Shown here piece by piece: positions 12,291 through 23,834 of a stretch of DNA of 64,000 nt. The stretch is taken from assembly GCA_030062745.1 (NCBI GenBank), contig CP099845.1, forward strand, positions 15,106,903 through 15,170,902, given 5' to 3'. Positions within the stretch are counted from its first letter, which is position 1. Each line of letters starts with the position of its first letter. The stretch is from Capitulum mitella. Its lineage: Eukaryota > Arthropoda > Thecostraca > Pollicipedomorpha > Pollicipedidae. The notes beneath the pieces are model-generated. The model searched no databases, had not been told where the DNA came from, and worked only from the letters and a program-made list of their open reading frames with translations. Both the position numbers and the translations under genes were made by a program.

Positions 12291-13419
12291 GCGATGGTTC
12301 GTCCTAACCTCTTACAGTTTCAAAGTTTGACGTCGATGGTGGTTCTGGGGGAGGGGTGGTCGTATCGCAGTTGGCCTATCCTTAGTGAACTTGGTAGCTA
12401 ACGGATAGGCCAACTCAGTGTGAACTGAAATCGTACGAAAACCGCTTGCTGGGGAGACGATGTGCAATGGTTTTTACAAACAATGTGGGCCTAAAGGGGT
12501 CTGGACCCCAGCAGAAAAGGAACATAGCTTTTTCAAGATGACAGCTTTTGGACGTCCGCGCCTATTGCGCCTGCTTCTGCTGCAGTGACTTCGGCAGGGC
12601 AGCGGCAAGTGTTGTCTGTCTTTCATGTAAGTGTTTCCCGGTAAGCAGGGATCCAAATGGAAGGAGTAAAAGTTCCTGAGTAGCCGCCAGTAGCTACTAG
12701 CACTGCAGTGATTAACATGCCTGTTAAGTTTACCATGACCTTGCTCCTCTCCCAATACGTTCTCCTCTCCAGGTACTTCTTCATCTCCCTCCACCGCCAC
12801 GGAACCAGCCAAGATAACTACGTTAAATCTTAAACCATTAACCTGGAACCAGCCCTCCGCGCTTCCGTACTCAAAATCCACTCACATTCAAGGTAGCTTA
12901 ATATTGTTTTCACACGACTTACAGCCCAAGACAATGTGGTCATTGTAGTCAGCGTGATTGTGATGGAAAGCCGCAATAAAGTTTAGATATCCGGACATTG
13001 CTGGGATGTTTCTTTTTTCCGATTTTCCGCTTTTTTCTTGAATTTTTGCTTTCTCAATTCGTTTTTACGATTTCTCATCATGAATTTGCATTTTTCCATC
13101 ACAGCGATGTGTAGTGGAGCCCGCCCCGTGCATCATTATGGGCCTAACATTTTCCGGTGGCAGAAAAGCACAAAATCGGGATTAAAAATCCCGAAATCGA
13201 AGCGGAAAATTAAAAAAACTGCTCATTGGAGCCTGGCTGTTGGGAATGTGAGGCGGGCACCTCGCTTGCCGGTCGGCACTCCAGTGGAAGGGTTCCGAAG
13301 GCATCAGCGCAGAGGGCGTCCGGGAGGGGAGCCGGCGACCGAAGGAACCCCGAATCGTCCAAGGATCCATCCATCAGCCGGTAACAGATAAATAGAAGGC
13401 ATGCACCATTTAGGCACGG
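12291..13419. other. Unassigned sequence
   Basis: A minus-strand frame at 12474-12881 (135 residues) has mixed composition but no motif I can name. 12990-13220 is T-rich low-complexity DNA. 13230-13390 is GC-rich with no recognised content. Confidence 0.3.
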
Positions 13420-13975
13420 CACGAAACTCCGACAGGAAACGTAGAAACTGCTTCATTTGACCACGACATTGAAATACCTAGTATTGCTGTCCGAGGTGTC
13501 CATGAAACTACCAAAGGAGCACCTGGGGCCTCCCGAAGGTCACGTGAAACTGTAAAAAAGGGACCTGAAACCACTAGAAGGCCCTGACACGGAAGACAGC
13601 CCGAGACCACCAAAAAGCTGGCAAACAAGTCTCCAGAAGCTACGGGGGGTAGGGGGCTCCTGGATCAGATACAAACACGACACTTTAGATGGGGGAGGAA
13701 TGAAGCCGCCTAAAAAACCGTCTTTTGTTCTCCTATTTCGGGCACTTTCCACGGGAACAAAACGCAAAAGTGTCTTAAACAAGGTGACGCGCTTGCGTTT
13801 TTTCTCGGTTACGTTATATGGCAAAAAAAAAACTGCATCAAATATTTCAGCGTGGACTCGAACATACCAACGCTTTTTTCATATCTCAAGAGCAAAAAAT
13901 GGGGGGGACGGCCGGGAGGGAGCCCCGCGCTGACCATTCACTCCCTCCCTCTTGGCGAAGTCCTGGATCCGTCCC
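13420..13975 (-). mobile_element. GGGGCCC-rich transposon family, 5' end in reverse orientation
   Basis: Reverse complement of 1927-2400: the sequence ending GAAGTCCTGGATCCGTCCCTG corresponds to the CAGTGACGGGTCCAGGATT terminus. The preceding block TTTTTTCATATCTCAAGAG and the TCTAGGAAGCC-like minisatellite follow in mirrored order. It may be the other end of the copy whose 3' end is at 10495. Confidence 0.65.
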
Positions 13976-15044
13976 TGCGGCCGCCGAACTGTGCCCGGGG
14001 ACGGACCGGTCAAGTAACTGATCGGCCGGCCCGAGACCGACCGTGGGCTGCCCGAGAACAGTACAATGAGTCCAGTTCCAGGCCTCGCTTTCGCTTTTGC
14101 CAGTTGCATGGTCCTCTGTTATACATCGTCAAATTCATCATGCTCAGAAGATCCTGGTTTACGTTTCGCGCTGATTCTGCACCAGTCTGCAGCAGACGAC
14201 TAGGGTTTTCTCAATTTGTCTGCGCAGGCTGCTGCAGTTGACATTGTGCCCAGGCAAAGGCGTGACGTCATGTAATATGCGTGAAGCGTCACGTCTCCAG
14301 GGGAAGTCCGCAACAGCTTGTAAATTCTGCTGAAGACTTTGTCTGCAGAGCGTGAGCGGGCCTGTACAGTGGGAAATTCGAAAAAGGGATATTTTGGCCC
14401 ATCCAGGAGTGTGGAGGTACCTGCTGCATAACGCGGCCATTTTCCGGTCTGATTACATCGTGTCCCTGCAGAACTTACTATAGGTTACGAAAGTCATAAG
14501 AAGGGTGGTAGGTTAGCTCCATTCATGAATTTTACCAACCGATGCGTCCCTCATGCCGCATATAGGTATCCTGTATCGGACCGCATAGCGCCTTCCCCAA
14601 TGCCGCATTAGATATACCACAAAGCACCCTCATTGGCCTCAGCCGGCCGGGGCGGGATTTGCCCTGACGCCTGTCCGCTTAGTGCACCCTCACGCTGAAA
14701 ACCCGAAGGAGCCAGTTAATGCGCACGCTGCTTCGGGCGTTTGATTGTAACGCCATCTAGTGACTGAGAAATGAAATCGTTGCCCGACGCTAGTGTAATC
14801 TAGCATGAGGGACAGGAACTAGCAAAAGTGGTGCGGAATGGTATCGGGCCGTCGCAGGAAAATCTGTACCATTTTCATATCATCCCATCAGGATCTTTAT
14901 AACCGTCTAACTTAGGGAAAACTGTTTATTATTGTCAGAATCGCTATTAGTTTTTCTTTCGAGAAACGTCATATTCAGTGCAATAAGTCTGTCCTCAGAT
15001 GTCATTTTTCAAGGAAGGCGGCAACAATGTAAGGTATTTGGACA
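13976..15044. other. Unassigned sequence
   Basis: No gene, RNA or shared repeat recognised. 14560-14820 contains several ATGCCGCAT-type words but no clear tandem unit. Confidence 0.35.
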
Positions 15045-16150
15045 GCCCCATACGGAAGGCCCCTACCTCCTGAGGTCGACAGGGGCCCTTTACAGGCGGA
15101 TAGGGTGCCCTCTACAGACAGGCAGTGACCCCCCTAGGCAACAGCGGCCCCTAAACAATCATTCAGGGGCCCTGCTTTCCTGTAAAGATGTCCCTGCCGA
15201 TCTGTAAGAGGCTCCCGCCAGGTCGGCACGAACGTCTTTAAAGGCGAGCATGGGCCCTTTTACACTTCAGCGGGGCCCCTTTACAAACAGACAGTAATTC
15301 TGACCGAAAGGGGTCTAGCTGATTAGGAGGGCTAGGCGCGGATCGAAAGGGGGAGAAACTGGGGCGATCGCCCCCTCCCCCTGAGGTCTGAAAAGGCCTT
15401 CTGACAGACTTAAAAGGAGCCCCAAAGAGGCCCCGTATGAGCCTCATGGGGTCTCTATAAGAGCCTGACGGGCTCTTGGTACAGTCAGATAAGCCTCCTG
15501 GGGGGTTAGATAACCCCTGAGACGCATAGAGGGTCTCTTAAGCTCCCAAAAGGCCCCTGGGACCATAGCAGGGCCCCAACACGGCAGAGTATCCCTGAGA
15601 CCGCCAGATTGCTCATAGGGCCCCTCAGACGGCCGAGATGAGGACTGAGTCCCTAGGGGGCCCCTGTGAATGAAAAGCTGAAGATTGTTGATTTAGTGAG
15701 AGGGCCTCCAAGAGGGTAAATGAGATCTTGCCACGGTAAGATGGCCCCTAACATGGAAAGAAGGGCCCTTGAAACTCTTCAAGGGCCCAGGGGCCCCAAA
15801 GGGCCCCAACACGGCAAAGGGTCCATGAGACCGCTAAAATTGCCAGAGAGACACCTGAGACGGAAAGAACTTAAGAGGGTACCTAGCACGGCATAAGGAG
15901 ACCCTGGCCAGCCAGAGTGGCCCGCTAAATGGGGATTCGTCGGTGACCACAACCTCGAGAGGAGCTACAAATGGGTCACACCGGTCTCTTCGAAACCTTG
16001 ACAGGTTCCTAATGCTGTTAGGAGCCCCCGGGAAGGTCAGGTGGTTTCTGAGACGGCAGGAAGGGCCCGTACACCTCAGATGACCCCTGAGACAGACAAA
16101 AAGGTCGCAGGGCCCCTGCGGGGCAAAGACGATAAAAAACCTCTGAAAGG
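15045..16150 (-). mobile_element. GGGGCCC-rich transposon family, internal part in reverse orientation
   Basis: 15045-15330 holds the CCTTTACAGG ladder. 15300-15385 is the reverse complement of 4075-4165, including the GGGGCGATCGCCCC and GATCCGCGC words. 15385-16150 is the degenerate minisatellite in reverse orientation. Both outer termini are missing. No coding sequence. Confidence 0.68.
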
Positions 16151-16162
16151 CATTACTGACTT

Positions 16163-16209
16163 GTGTAATTAATTAGTGTACTTAATAAGTGTAATTAATT
16201 AGTGTACTG
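16163..16209. repeat. Short direct repeat GTGTAATTAATTAGTGTACT x2
   Basis: Two near-perfect 20-base copies separated by a few bases. It sits just beyond the edge of the GGGGCCC-rich element. Function unknown. Confidence 0.8.
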
Positions 16210-16639
16210 ACGTCGTGGCCGGTACACACAAGATGCATTAAATGGGTGAAATACGTTACGTTAGTACGACCCCGACGTTCCAGTCGCTGAAAATTGCGAT
16301 TCCAGAAGTGCGTCACGTACTTGCTTCTTAGTTGGTTTTGCCCTGAAAGTAACGGTATTTTTATGCCAAACTCGTACAAGTTATCTGCATTACTCAGAGG
16401 TGGGCGTTGACGACGTTAATTCTGTTCGACATTTTCTATGTTCTTGGCCAGAAAATTACTGGCGAATCGGCCTCGTTCATGCATTGAGAATGTCAACAAC
16501 GTCAGTGCATGCTTTTGCTAACATATTAAGGCGTTATAAATAATCTTGTTTTAATACTGATCCGATCAAGTCCATAACTTGAGGTCCACATGCATGACAG
16601 TACACATATCACTGCAGCGTAACCTAAGCAGTGTGGCAT
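16210..16639. other. Unassigned sequence
   Basis: No feature recognised. It may contain the 3' flank of the Penelope-like remnant that follows, but I see no boundary. Confidence 0.3.
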
Positions 16640-16933
16640 TTACCAGAGGCTGGGCTGAACTGTCCAGGAGCCCAGACTCAAGTCCGTAGGTTGGTCTTTC
16701 AGACAGACGCTGAGAGGCAGACTAGTTTTACCTAACGCAGTCTTACCAACTCCGCACTGGCAAAAAAACTTGCTCACAACGCTCTTTTCCTCTCCCCGAG
16801 ACAAGAGATCTTTAGGCTTGACGTATCGATCGCGCAGACTGTTCGAACGGTGTGCCATCCGTAAGCCATGATGCCGGAGGAGTCTGGATATAGCTTCACG
16901 CATTCTTTTGATGTACGAAATAGAGATGTACAT
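16640..16933 (-). pseudogene. Penelope-like retroelement remnant (linker plus start of GIY-YIG endonuclease)
   Basis: On the minus strand the frame reads REAISRLLRHHGLRMAHR, then SLRDRYVKPKDLL, then VVSKFFCQCGVGKTALGKTS. In Penelope-like elements the region after the reverse transcriptase has the same order: a conserved helix ending HGIRxAHRP, LRSxLVxPKD, then GVVYKIPCxCGKxYIGETGR, which opens the GIY-YIG endonuclease. Here the GIY/YIG residues have decayed (KTALGKT in place of a YIGETGR-like string) and the frame stops soon after, so it cannot encode a working nuclease. The upstream reverse transcriptase is not visible. The call is from motif recognition only; a LINE with a related linker is a less likely alternative. 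Confidence 0.55.
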
Positions 16934-16939
16934 TGGTCT

Positions 16940-17622
16940 TTGGCGGTCAGTGTTTTTGTTGTGTCAGCGATACCTATATCGAACTGGTCGAGGTGCTCTT
17001 CGCATCGTTACTAGAGATGACGATTCGGATTCGGAGGGTTTGGATAGATTCGAATATATTCGAATATCGAGAATACCCGAATCCTGAAAACAAGGATTCG
17101 AGTCCTGAAAATCGGGATATGCTTTCATATGCTTTTTATATGTGTTTTCATCATGTTCTTTATGCCTTGACAACGGTGGGCATAAAACAGCAAAAAACAA
17201 GCGGAAAGAAAGAAACCTCTACGATGCATATTAAGGCGCCCGAAATTCGGATTAAATACTTCCGGCCGGTCAGGCATTACTCCCATCCCCGTGGCAAAAT
17301 ATTCCAGCTAAGATGGTGCCTCAGCCATTGTTGAACCCTAGCACCACCACTGTAAGTCATCAGCTGGGCAAAAGGCTTTAGTCTTTGACTGAGCCACGGC
17401 CTAACGCCGTATGGAAAATTATGGTCATTAACTCCAAAGTGTTATCAAAGATGGTGTACCTATGGTCATCTCTACCGGCACCAGACACAGCCCACATTAA
17501 GGAAATCGAACGACTACTGACCAGTTTTATTTGGCCCGAGCGAAAGGCCACAATAAACTCTTAAGCAAACCAAGGACAATGGAGGAATATGCGTGCCAGA
17601 CATTAATGCAAAAATAAGTAGT
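16940..17622. other. Unassigned sequence with ATTCGAATATTCG words
   Basis: 17020-17110 contains GATTCGGATTCGG and TTCGAATATATTCGAATAT, a palindromic vocabulary also present in the arms of the large inverted repeat (33590-33740, 36760-36920). The remainder is unrecognised. Confidence 0.4.
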
Positions 17623-17626
17623 TTAA

Positions 17627-18850
17627 CCCTCCTCCTACTAGATGGGGGTGGCAGTTGACCCTCACTGAGGTTTTCCAAGATTACGAGAGAACGAAGAACG
17701 AATGAAGCATACGAAACTTTGTATAGCTTTTGTTTCATTATTTTGAAACTTTATGTCAAAGTTTTTACCTCGGTGCAAGTCAGGTGCCTGACCTAGACAT
17801 AGACCGAGGCCTATGTTTGAAAAACTTTAGCGCCCTATCACGTTTTTGGAAAATATGATATCACAGTAAAACTTTCAGGGATTAGGGATCTTGATAGGTG
17901 TAACAAGTCTGATGTCTGAAAGTTTCCAGACTTTATCGGGTCACTGATCTAAGGCTAGGTCCATTTTTAAGATATGTCGTCTTTTTTAGGAAAATGATTG
18001 ATTTTTTAGAACATTTTTAGTGTCGAGTGATGCAGACATCCAGTTACTGTTCGCGGGAAAGTATCAATGACTTCCAGTTATCGACCTGAGGTCAGGCCAC
18101 GAATAACTGCCATGAGACAAAATCCATTGCTGTCACAATCGGCGACTGTTTTTTTTTTATTTTATCCAGAACGGATAGAAAAAGACAGAACTGGCTCGCA
18201 CGGTTTCGAATGATTCAAAGAAGCTCAAAATGTTTCAAAAAATGGCACATTTTGGAAACAAACAGGCTCTCGCAAACAAAACTCCCCATCCATTAGTTGT
18301 CAATCGTGAAGATCGATAACTAGTGAATGTTGCAAAATTTAAGCATGAAAAAACATTAAAAGAACAATTAGAATCAGAGAACAATGCATGTGAATGCGCA
18401 TGTTGCGAAAATAAACGAATGTTAAAATTAGCTACCGTAATTCCATATCGCGCTCGGTTGTGGCGCCCGCCGGCAGTCGGCGCGAAAATCACCGTGTCTT
18501 TATCTCAACGTTTCGGCGCATATATGAAACTATGAAACAAATCAAAGAAACGAGACGTGCATCGGCATCTGCGGACTTTTACCTGTTCGTTGATACCTTT
18601 ACCTAGGCTTTACTAACCACAGTCCTTGAGATCTAGGCCGCTTCTCGGCTTTATGCAGTCGGTTGTGAGGAAATATATTTAGAGCGTAAATGATTTACAT
18701 GTTATCCGAAACCAAAAATGAGACCCGTTTTGAGCTTTACTTGTTATGAGCTTTCCAACGGTGAGCTTATCATGCGAACAACCGTTCGTGAGTTGAGGGG
18801 GCGGTCAACAGCAACCCCCGTCGCGCGAGGCTGGTGCCGGCCGCCAGCCG
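17627..18850 (+). mobile_element. Family B piggyBac-like non-autonomous element
   Basis: The left edge is TTAA (17623-17626) followed by CCCTCCTCCTACTAG. The interior is collinear with the copy at 22573: TTACGAGAGAACGAA, a GACCTATGT block, a GTTGATCGAT/ACTAGTGAATG block, and near the right end AACCGTTCGTGAGTTG. The right terminus is cut short where the LINE tail begins at 18851. No transposase frame. Confidence 0.75.
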
Positions 18851-18952
18851 TATTGTATTGTATTGTATTGTATGTAACATCTTGGGACATCCGCATTGAT
18901 AAAACACGTCGTGACTATGAAGCTAGGGAGTCCATACAGTTAAAACAAGCAC

Positions 18953-20136
18953 TCAGTCGTTCACGACGTCATTGGAGGCGGAAAAAAAAACAAAGCAAAG
19001 GTTGGTTAGGTGCCAGTGGACCTGAGATAGGAAGGACATTAGCTTTGAATCGAGAAGAAGAAACAGAGAGCGAATCAAAACGAAACAGGTTGAGACGAGC
19101 ACAGGCGCGGTAAGAAAGCGTCCGCTTGCCTGCCTCTGTACGCGGGCGAGAGAGGCGGAAACGGTCCTCTCGCCGGGCATGGTGAGCACGGGCGTCACCA
19201 TTTCTGACGAAAAGAGAAGCCAAGTCCGCGGTCCCGTAACCGGAGAGCACCTGATAGGCTAGCGTTAACGTTCTCAGTGTCACCATGTCGCCCGAGGAGA
19301 GCCAACCGAGGCCCTGTAGCAGGTCGGATACGTGGTGAAACTTCCCGCGTCCAAAAATGACTTTTGCTACAAAGTTTATTATTCTTTGTAGCCCAGACAG
19401 GTTGTTTCGAGCCACTGCCATGAACGGCAAGGCAGTACTGAATATGGGGGAGCATCATGGTTGGGTTCACAGTGCGCAGCGCCCGGCACGGAAGGTGATT
19501 TTGCCGTGTACAAGGTCCAGCAGCAAGCCCGTACAGCGGTTGATGATGGCCGAGACATTTGGCTGCCAAGAAAGAGAACGGTCGAAAATCAAGCCGAGGT
19601 TTTCCGCACTGGTAACAGGGGACAGTAATGCGTCTCTGAACCTCACAGTAAGGAAGGGGATGTGCAGATTATGTTGACTACAAAAAAGCATCAGCCAAGT
19701 TTTGCTTGTACTCACTCTTAAGGATGTCGCAAAAAGCCAGGGGTCCAGCGAGCAAGGGATCCTATCTATGAGCAAAATAAGATCCGGAAGAGAAGCTTTT
19801 TTGTCGCTGTCACTTGTGTCGTCCGTGTACTGAATAATGTCACCATTTTCGGTGGAAAGGCTGACATCATTCGCAAATACGCTGTACAAAAGAGGGTCCA
19901 AAGATACGCCATGAAACACACCCACGCTGTTAGACAGTGGGAGTTTTCAGAGGTGTTCTTCCTATCAGAAGTCAGTGAAGTAACACCCTGGGTGTGACCG
20001 CGGAGGTAGGCAAAAAGCCAAGAAGTATCGACGTCGCACTGAGCAAGCTTCAGAAGCAATATTGAGTAACTGGTAACATGAGAGCATTTGCTAAGGTCCA
20101 GGAGGTACAACGGAGAAATTTTGCCGCTGGCGGTGG
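18953..20136 (-). pseudogene. LINE reverse transcriptase, C-terminal part (frameshifted)
   Basis: Immediately beyond the family A insertion the protein resumes with LLDLSKCSHVTSYSILLLKL (the LxDLSKAFDxVxHxxLLxKL motif) and SWLFAYLRGHTQGV (FxSYLxxRxQxV). Next come GVSLDPLLYSVFANDV (GVPQGSxLGPLLFxxYxND) and QYTDDTS, equivalent to the catalytic YADDT block, with Tyr-Thr-Asp-Asp retained. The C-terminal part has HHVSDLLQGLGWLSSGD, matching the DHVxxLLxxLxWLPV signature after the reverse transcriptase. Several frame changes are needed to read it, so it is a dead copy. The clade is probably CR1/Jockey-like. Confidence 0.78.
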
Positions 20137-20140
20137 TTAA

Positions 20141-21371
20141 CCCTATTCCCGGCAGGGAGGGGGGACTGAATCCGCCCCCTCGGGTTTTTTGCTTGCTAAT
20201 TCCAGGCTTTTTAACGCAGCTTCACGAAACTTGGTGATTTTTCCTAGCTATTCTTTTGAAATGTCTATTGAAATTTTGTCACGCGCCGTGACAAAATTTC
20301 GTATTCTATTTAGCTCAGGGGCGGAGTCAGGCAACGTTTTTGGGAGACACCTCAGTCATTTTTGGCCATGTTCAGGGTAGAAGGAAAATGTCTGCTAAAA
20401 ACAGAGTTTTTAAGATAGAACGTAAAACTTTATATGGATGTATAGCTAAATACTTGGGTAATGTGCAAATATAATTTGGCTTATCTGAGGTCACGAAAAA
20501 AGGTCAGGTCAAAGTCAAAAGTCAAAAATTGTTTTTTTGTAATAACTTTGGCGTTATTTTTTCAAATGCCAAACCCGAAATATATATTACGTAGAAGGGT
20601 GCCCTCTACTTGTGCACCAAGTTTCAGCTTGATATCAGGTCGGGTCACTGAACTATGACCCAGAATGTTAGTGCACGTACCCTATATCGCAACAGCCATA
20701 AAATGAAATTTTTGAAATTGAGTGAATTCAAATGATTGAAAACGTTTACAGACAATATTTAATGCACACGAGGTCATTCCAAGTGACCCTAAGGTCACTG
20801 GAGGTCATTTAAGGTCAAAGGTCACAGGTTGATCTGAAGAACGTATTACCTTGACAGTTTCCCCCTTTTCATGTCCCTGGCACCGCCTATGCTAACATTA
20901 TACAAACAATGTGATGCGATTTGCACTTCTGTAACATAACATGACTAGCAGAAGCCAAAAAAGTGTTTTTGTCTCTTTTGTTCATTTATTTGTTAGAAAA
21001 CTAATCCTCCCATTTTTGAAACCCTGTGAACGCCCATGAATTTTCCAAAAATTTCAGCTTTGTGTACCCATGGTAAAAACCCTACCCATAATCTCTCGAT
21101 TCATGCCAATCTCATCGAAATCGGTCCATAAACAACGGAGTTATAAGAAGTCCAAAAATACCCCTGATTTTGACATTTTTGCCCCCCTATATCCACACAT
21201 TTCAAAATTTCAAAGTTTTTTTTATTAAAATGTACTTCACGTCATTGCGAATCGATTGCCGTTTGTTGCAATGAAATCGGATGTGTAGTTCTCGAGATCT
21301 CAGGGGGGGCCGAATCCGCCCCCCCCCCCTGCCGGGAATCGACCATACCGTCTAGCCCTCCGGGAATAGGG
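20141..21371 (+). mobile_element. Family A piggyBac-like non-autonomous element, intact termini
   Basis: 1231 bases flanked by perfect TTAA duplications (20137-20140 and 21372-21375). The termini are CCCTATTCCCGGCAGGG and its inverted counterpart CCCTCCGGGAATAGGG. No reading frame resembling a transposase. It is inserted in the reverse transcriptase domain of the minus-strand LINE, splitting it between the TETAL and DLSK motifs. TTAA target choice and CCC-starting termini are the hallmark of piggyBac-type transposition. Confidence 0.9.
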
Positions 21372-21375
21372 TTAA

Positions 21376-21864
21376 TAAGATGTGAACAGTGACAGGAATG
21401 AGGGCAGTTTCAGTAGTGACCTGGCCGAAATCCGTGCTGGGTACTTGAGAGAAGGTGGTTAGCTGAAAAGTACCAGCACAGCTGATATTAGACGACTTTC
21501 TCGCTGATTCTGGCGAGTGCGGGTATGATTGGGATCGGCCAGAACGGAGATGGATCAAACAGGGACCCAGACTGGAGAATAGGGGTGACTATGGAGTGTT
21601 TCCGGAATTCTGCAGAAGTCAGAGATGAATTAATATGGAGAATGATGTCGCTCATTGCATCGAATGAGGACTTCAACACACTCTTGTCGAGACCGTCATG
21701 CCCGGCAGACGAACTCCGCATGCCAAAAACCAGTTTTTGGAGTTCGCCGCAAGAGACAGGTGACACGGTGAGAGTGCAAGCGCCGACACGTGGGCGGCGG
21801 TATGGTAATTCAGGGCAGCCCAGGGCGGCGACCTCGCCGGCCATCCCCGGGCCAACGCCGACAA
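21376..21864 (-). pseudogene. LINE reverse transcriptase, N-terminal part (frameshifted)
   Basis: The minus strand encodes SSSAGHDGLDKSVLKSSF, then LTSAEFRKHSIVTPILQSG and PIPIIPALARISEKVV. In LINE reverse transcriptases this is the early motif order: xSxGxDGI, FPxxxKxAxVxPIxKKG and YRPISLLPxLSKIxEKV. After a frame change the next segment reads FGQVTTETALIPVTVHIL, matching the GFRxxxSTETAL segment. The reading is then broken at 21371 by the piggyBac-like element. It cannot make a functional enzyme. Confidence 0.75.
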
Positions 21865-22200
21865 AAAAAAACTGTCAACGTATCTGCCGAGACGCCTAGA
21901 TTACTGCGTGCGCAGGGTTTCTTACTGCCGGCGACATTTTGAATACAGCGCCAAACCGGGCCAGTGGCAGTTATTCTTCGGTCAATGTCAGTCAGGGCGT
22001 CGTGGCGAACAGCGGAACGGACATGTCTGTTTAAGCCTTCACAAAGGATGAAACTGAGATAGTTAGTGTGCAGGACCTCGCGGCAGCGAGCTATGGACAG
22101 AGTTTTGTGGAGGATTGGTGACAGGGTTGAGTTGCGGATTTCCTAAGACATAAGCGGAGCATGTTGGTCAGGAACTGGAAAGAAGACGGAGAAAAATGCA

Positions 22201-22568
22201 TACCACTTGTATTACTATCTACCCCCATGATAGCAGATAGTAAGTAGTAGATTTTCAACATTAAGAAGTATTGGAATTTCGTTTTCAAAACATCGAAATG
22301 TGCTATCTGGCATGGTCAGTGCCCTCATGTTTGCTACACAATAGCGAAAACAGTACCAAGCTTTTTTAAATCAGCTTTAATCTCTCCACGTAATGAAATT
22401 CCTGGCCGGGCTAGTACCAAAGATTTTGGTTTTGGACCATTTTTACTTCTCCTTAGGCGCATGTTAAGCCCTTACGCCAATAATCATAGACACGTTGCTG
22501 TTTTGTGAGCGGGTGGCGGCGACTCGAAGAAGTAGTGATTAGGGTGAAAAACGACACCCTGATTGTAC
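22201..22568. other. Unassigned spacer between LINE and family B copy
   Basis: No clear feature. It may be the 5' remainder of the LINE, but I could not recognise conserved blocks here. Confidence 0.3.
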
Positions 22569-22572
22569 TTAA

Positions 22573-23834
22573 CCCGTCCCCGACTGGGGGGCAGTTGACT
22601 GCCCCCTGGGATTTTTCTGGGATTACGAGAGAACGAACAAACACTGAGTCACGAAACTTTTTGTACCTTTTGCCTCATCAATTTTACATCTCGTGTCAAA
22701 ATTTTGGCCTCAGGCCAAGTCAGGTGCCTGACCTAAGTCAGGTCAAACGGACCTATGTCCAAAAACGTTTATCGCCCTGTAACTTTTTCGGAAAACAAGA
22801 TATCTCAATAATACTTCCAGGGATTAGTGATCGTGATAGATGCAACAAATCTGCTATCTCAGATTTTTCGGAATTTCCGAGTCATTGACCTAAGGTCAAG
22901 CCCATGTTTTTTACAATATATCATATATATATCATAAATAATATCATGTCATAAGGTTTAGCACATGTCGTCGTTTTTTCGGAGATTGACGGAATATTTC
23001 ATAACATTTTTGGTGTGGAGTGAAGCAGACATCTGGTTACCCTCATTGGATAAAGTATCAATGACTTCCAGCCATTGACCTGAGGTCAGGTCAAGAACAA
23101 CTGTAGTGGGCCAAAATGTACCACCGTCAAAATCGACGATGAATTACTCCAAATGGGTAGAAAATGGCAGAACTAGCTTGCACAGATGTAAGTAATACCA
23201 GGAACCTCAAAAAGTTTAAAAAAGTAGCATATTTTAGAAATAAACAGACTCTCGCGAATAAACCTCCGCCAATTGTGTAGATTGGTAACTAATGATTTTT
23301 TTCCAAAATTTAAGCATTACAAACCATGCCAAGAACCACAAAGATCAATAATGTTTACATTGATCACCTTTTTTCGCGAAAATAAATGAACGCTCAAATT
23401 AGTTCCCGTCAATTTGGTACTGCATACGGCAGCGGCGCACGCCTGCAGCTAGCGCGAGAATTGCCGTGTCTTTAACTCAACGTTTTGGCGTATATATTGA
23501 ACAAATCTGGAAAATTAGACGTGTATCGGCATCCGCAGACCTTTGCTAGTGCGTTGGTGCCTTTACCTATGCGTTATTAGTCACAGCCCTTGAGATTCAG
23601 GCCATTTCTCAGTCTCATGCAGTCGGCTATGAGAAAACATATATAGGGCGTAAATTGCTTACATATTATCTGAAACTAAAAATGAGAGTAATTTCGAACT
23701 CTACTCGTCACAAGCTTTCCAACGGTATGCTTATTTTTATCTTGCGACCAACCGTTCGTGAGTTAGAGGGGGGCGGCCAACTGCCCCCCCCCCCAGCCTC
23801 CCATGTTCGAAACCGACCGACGGTCGTGCGCGAG
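22573..23834 (+). mobile_element. Family B piggyBac-like non-autonomous element, intact termini
   Basis: 1262 bases between TTAA at 22569-22572 and TTAA at 23835-23838. The left terminus is CCCGTCCCCGACTGGGGGGC; the right terminus ends GACGGTCGTGCGCGAG. Subterminal inverted blocks read GGCAGTTGACTGCCCCC on the left and GGCGGCCAACTGCCCCC on the right. No transposase frame. Best reference copy for the family in this window. Confidence 0.85.

Larger units (their letters stand above)
18851..22200 (-). mobile_element. Non-LTR retrotransposon (CR1/Jockey-like LINE), decayed and interrupted
   Basis: The element reads leftwards. The 3' tail is a (TATTG)n run at 18851-18873 on the plus strand, a microsatellite tail as seen in several LINE clades. 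The right limit is approximate; protein-like sequence leading into the reverse transcriptase extends to about 22100-22200. The element is split by the family A insertion at 20141-21371 and carries several frameshifts and stops. No endonuclease domain was identified, so it is probably 5'-truncated. Confidence 0.75.

Noticed and set aside
12474..12881. 135-codon minus-strand frame
   Set aside because: Mixed composition but no recognisable motif or exon boundaries.
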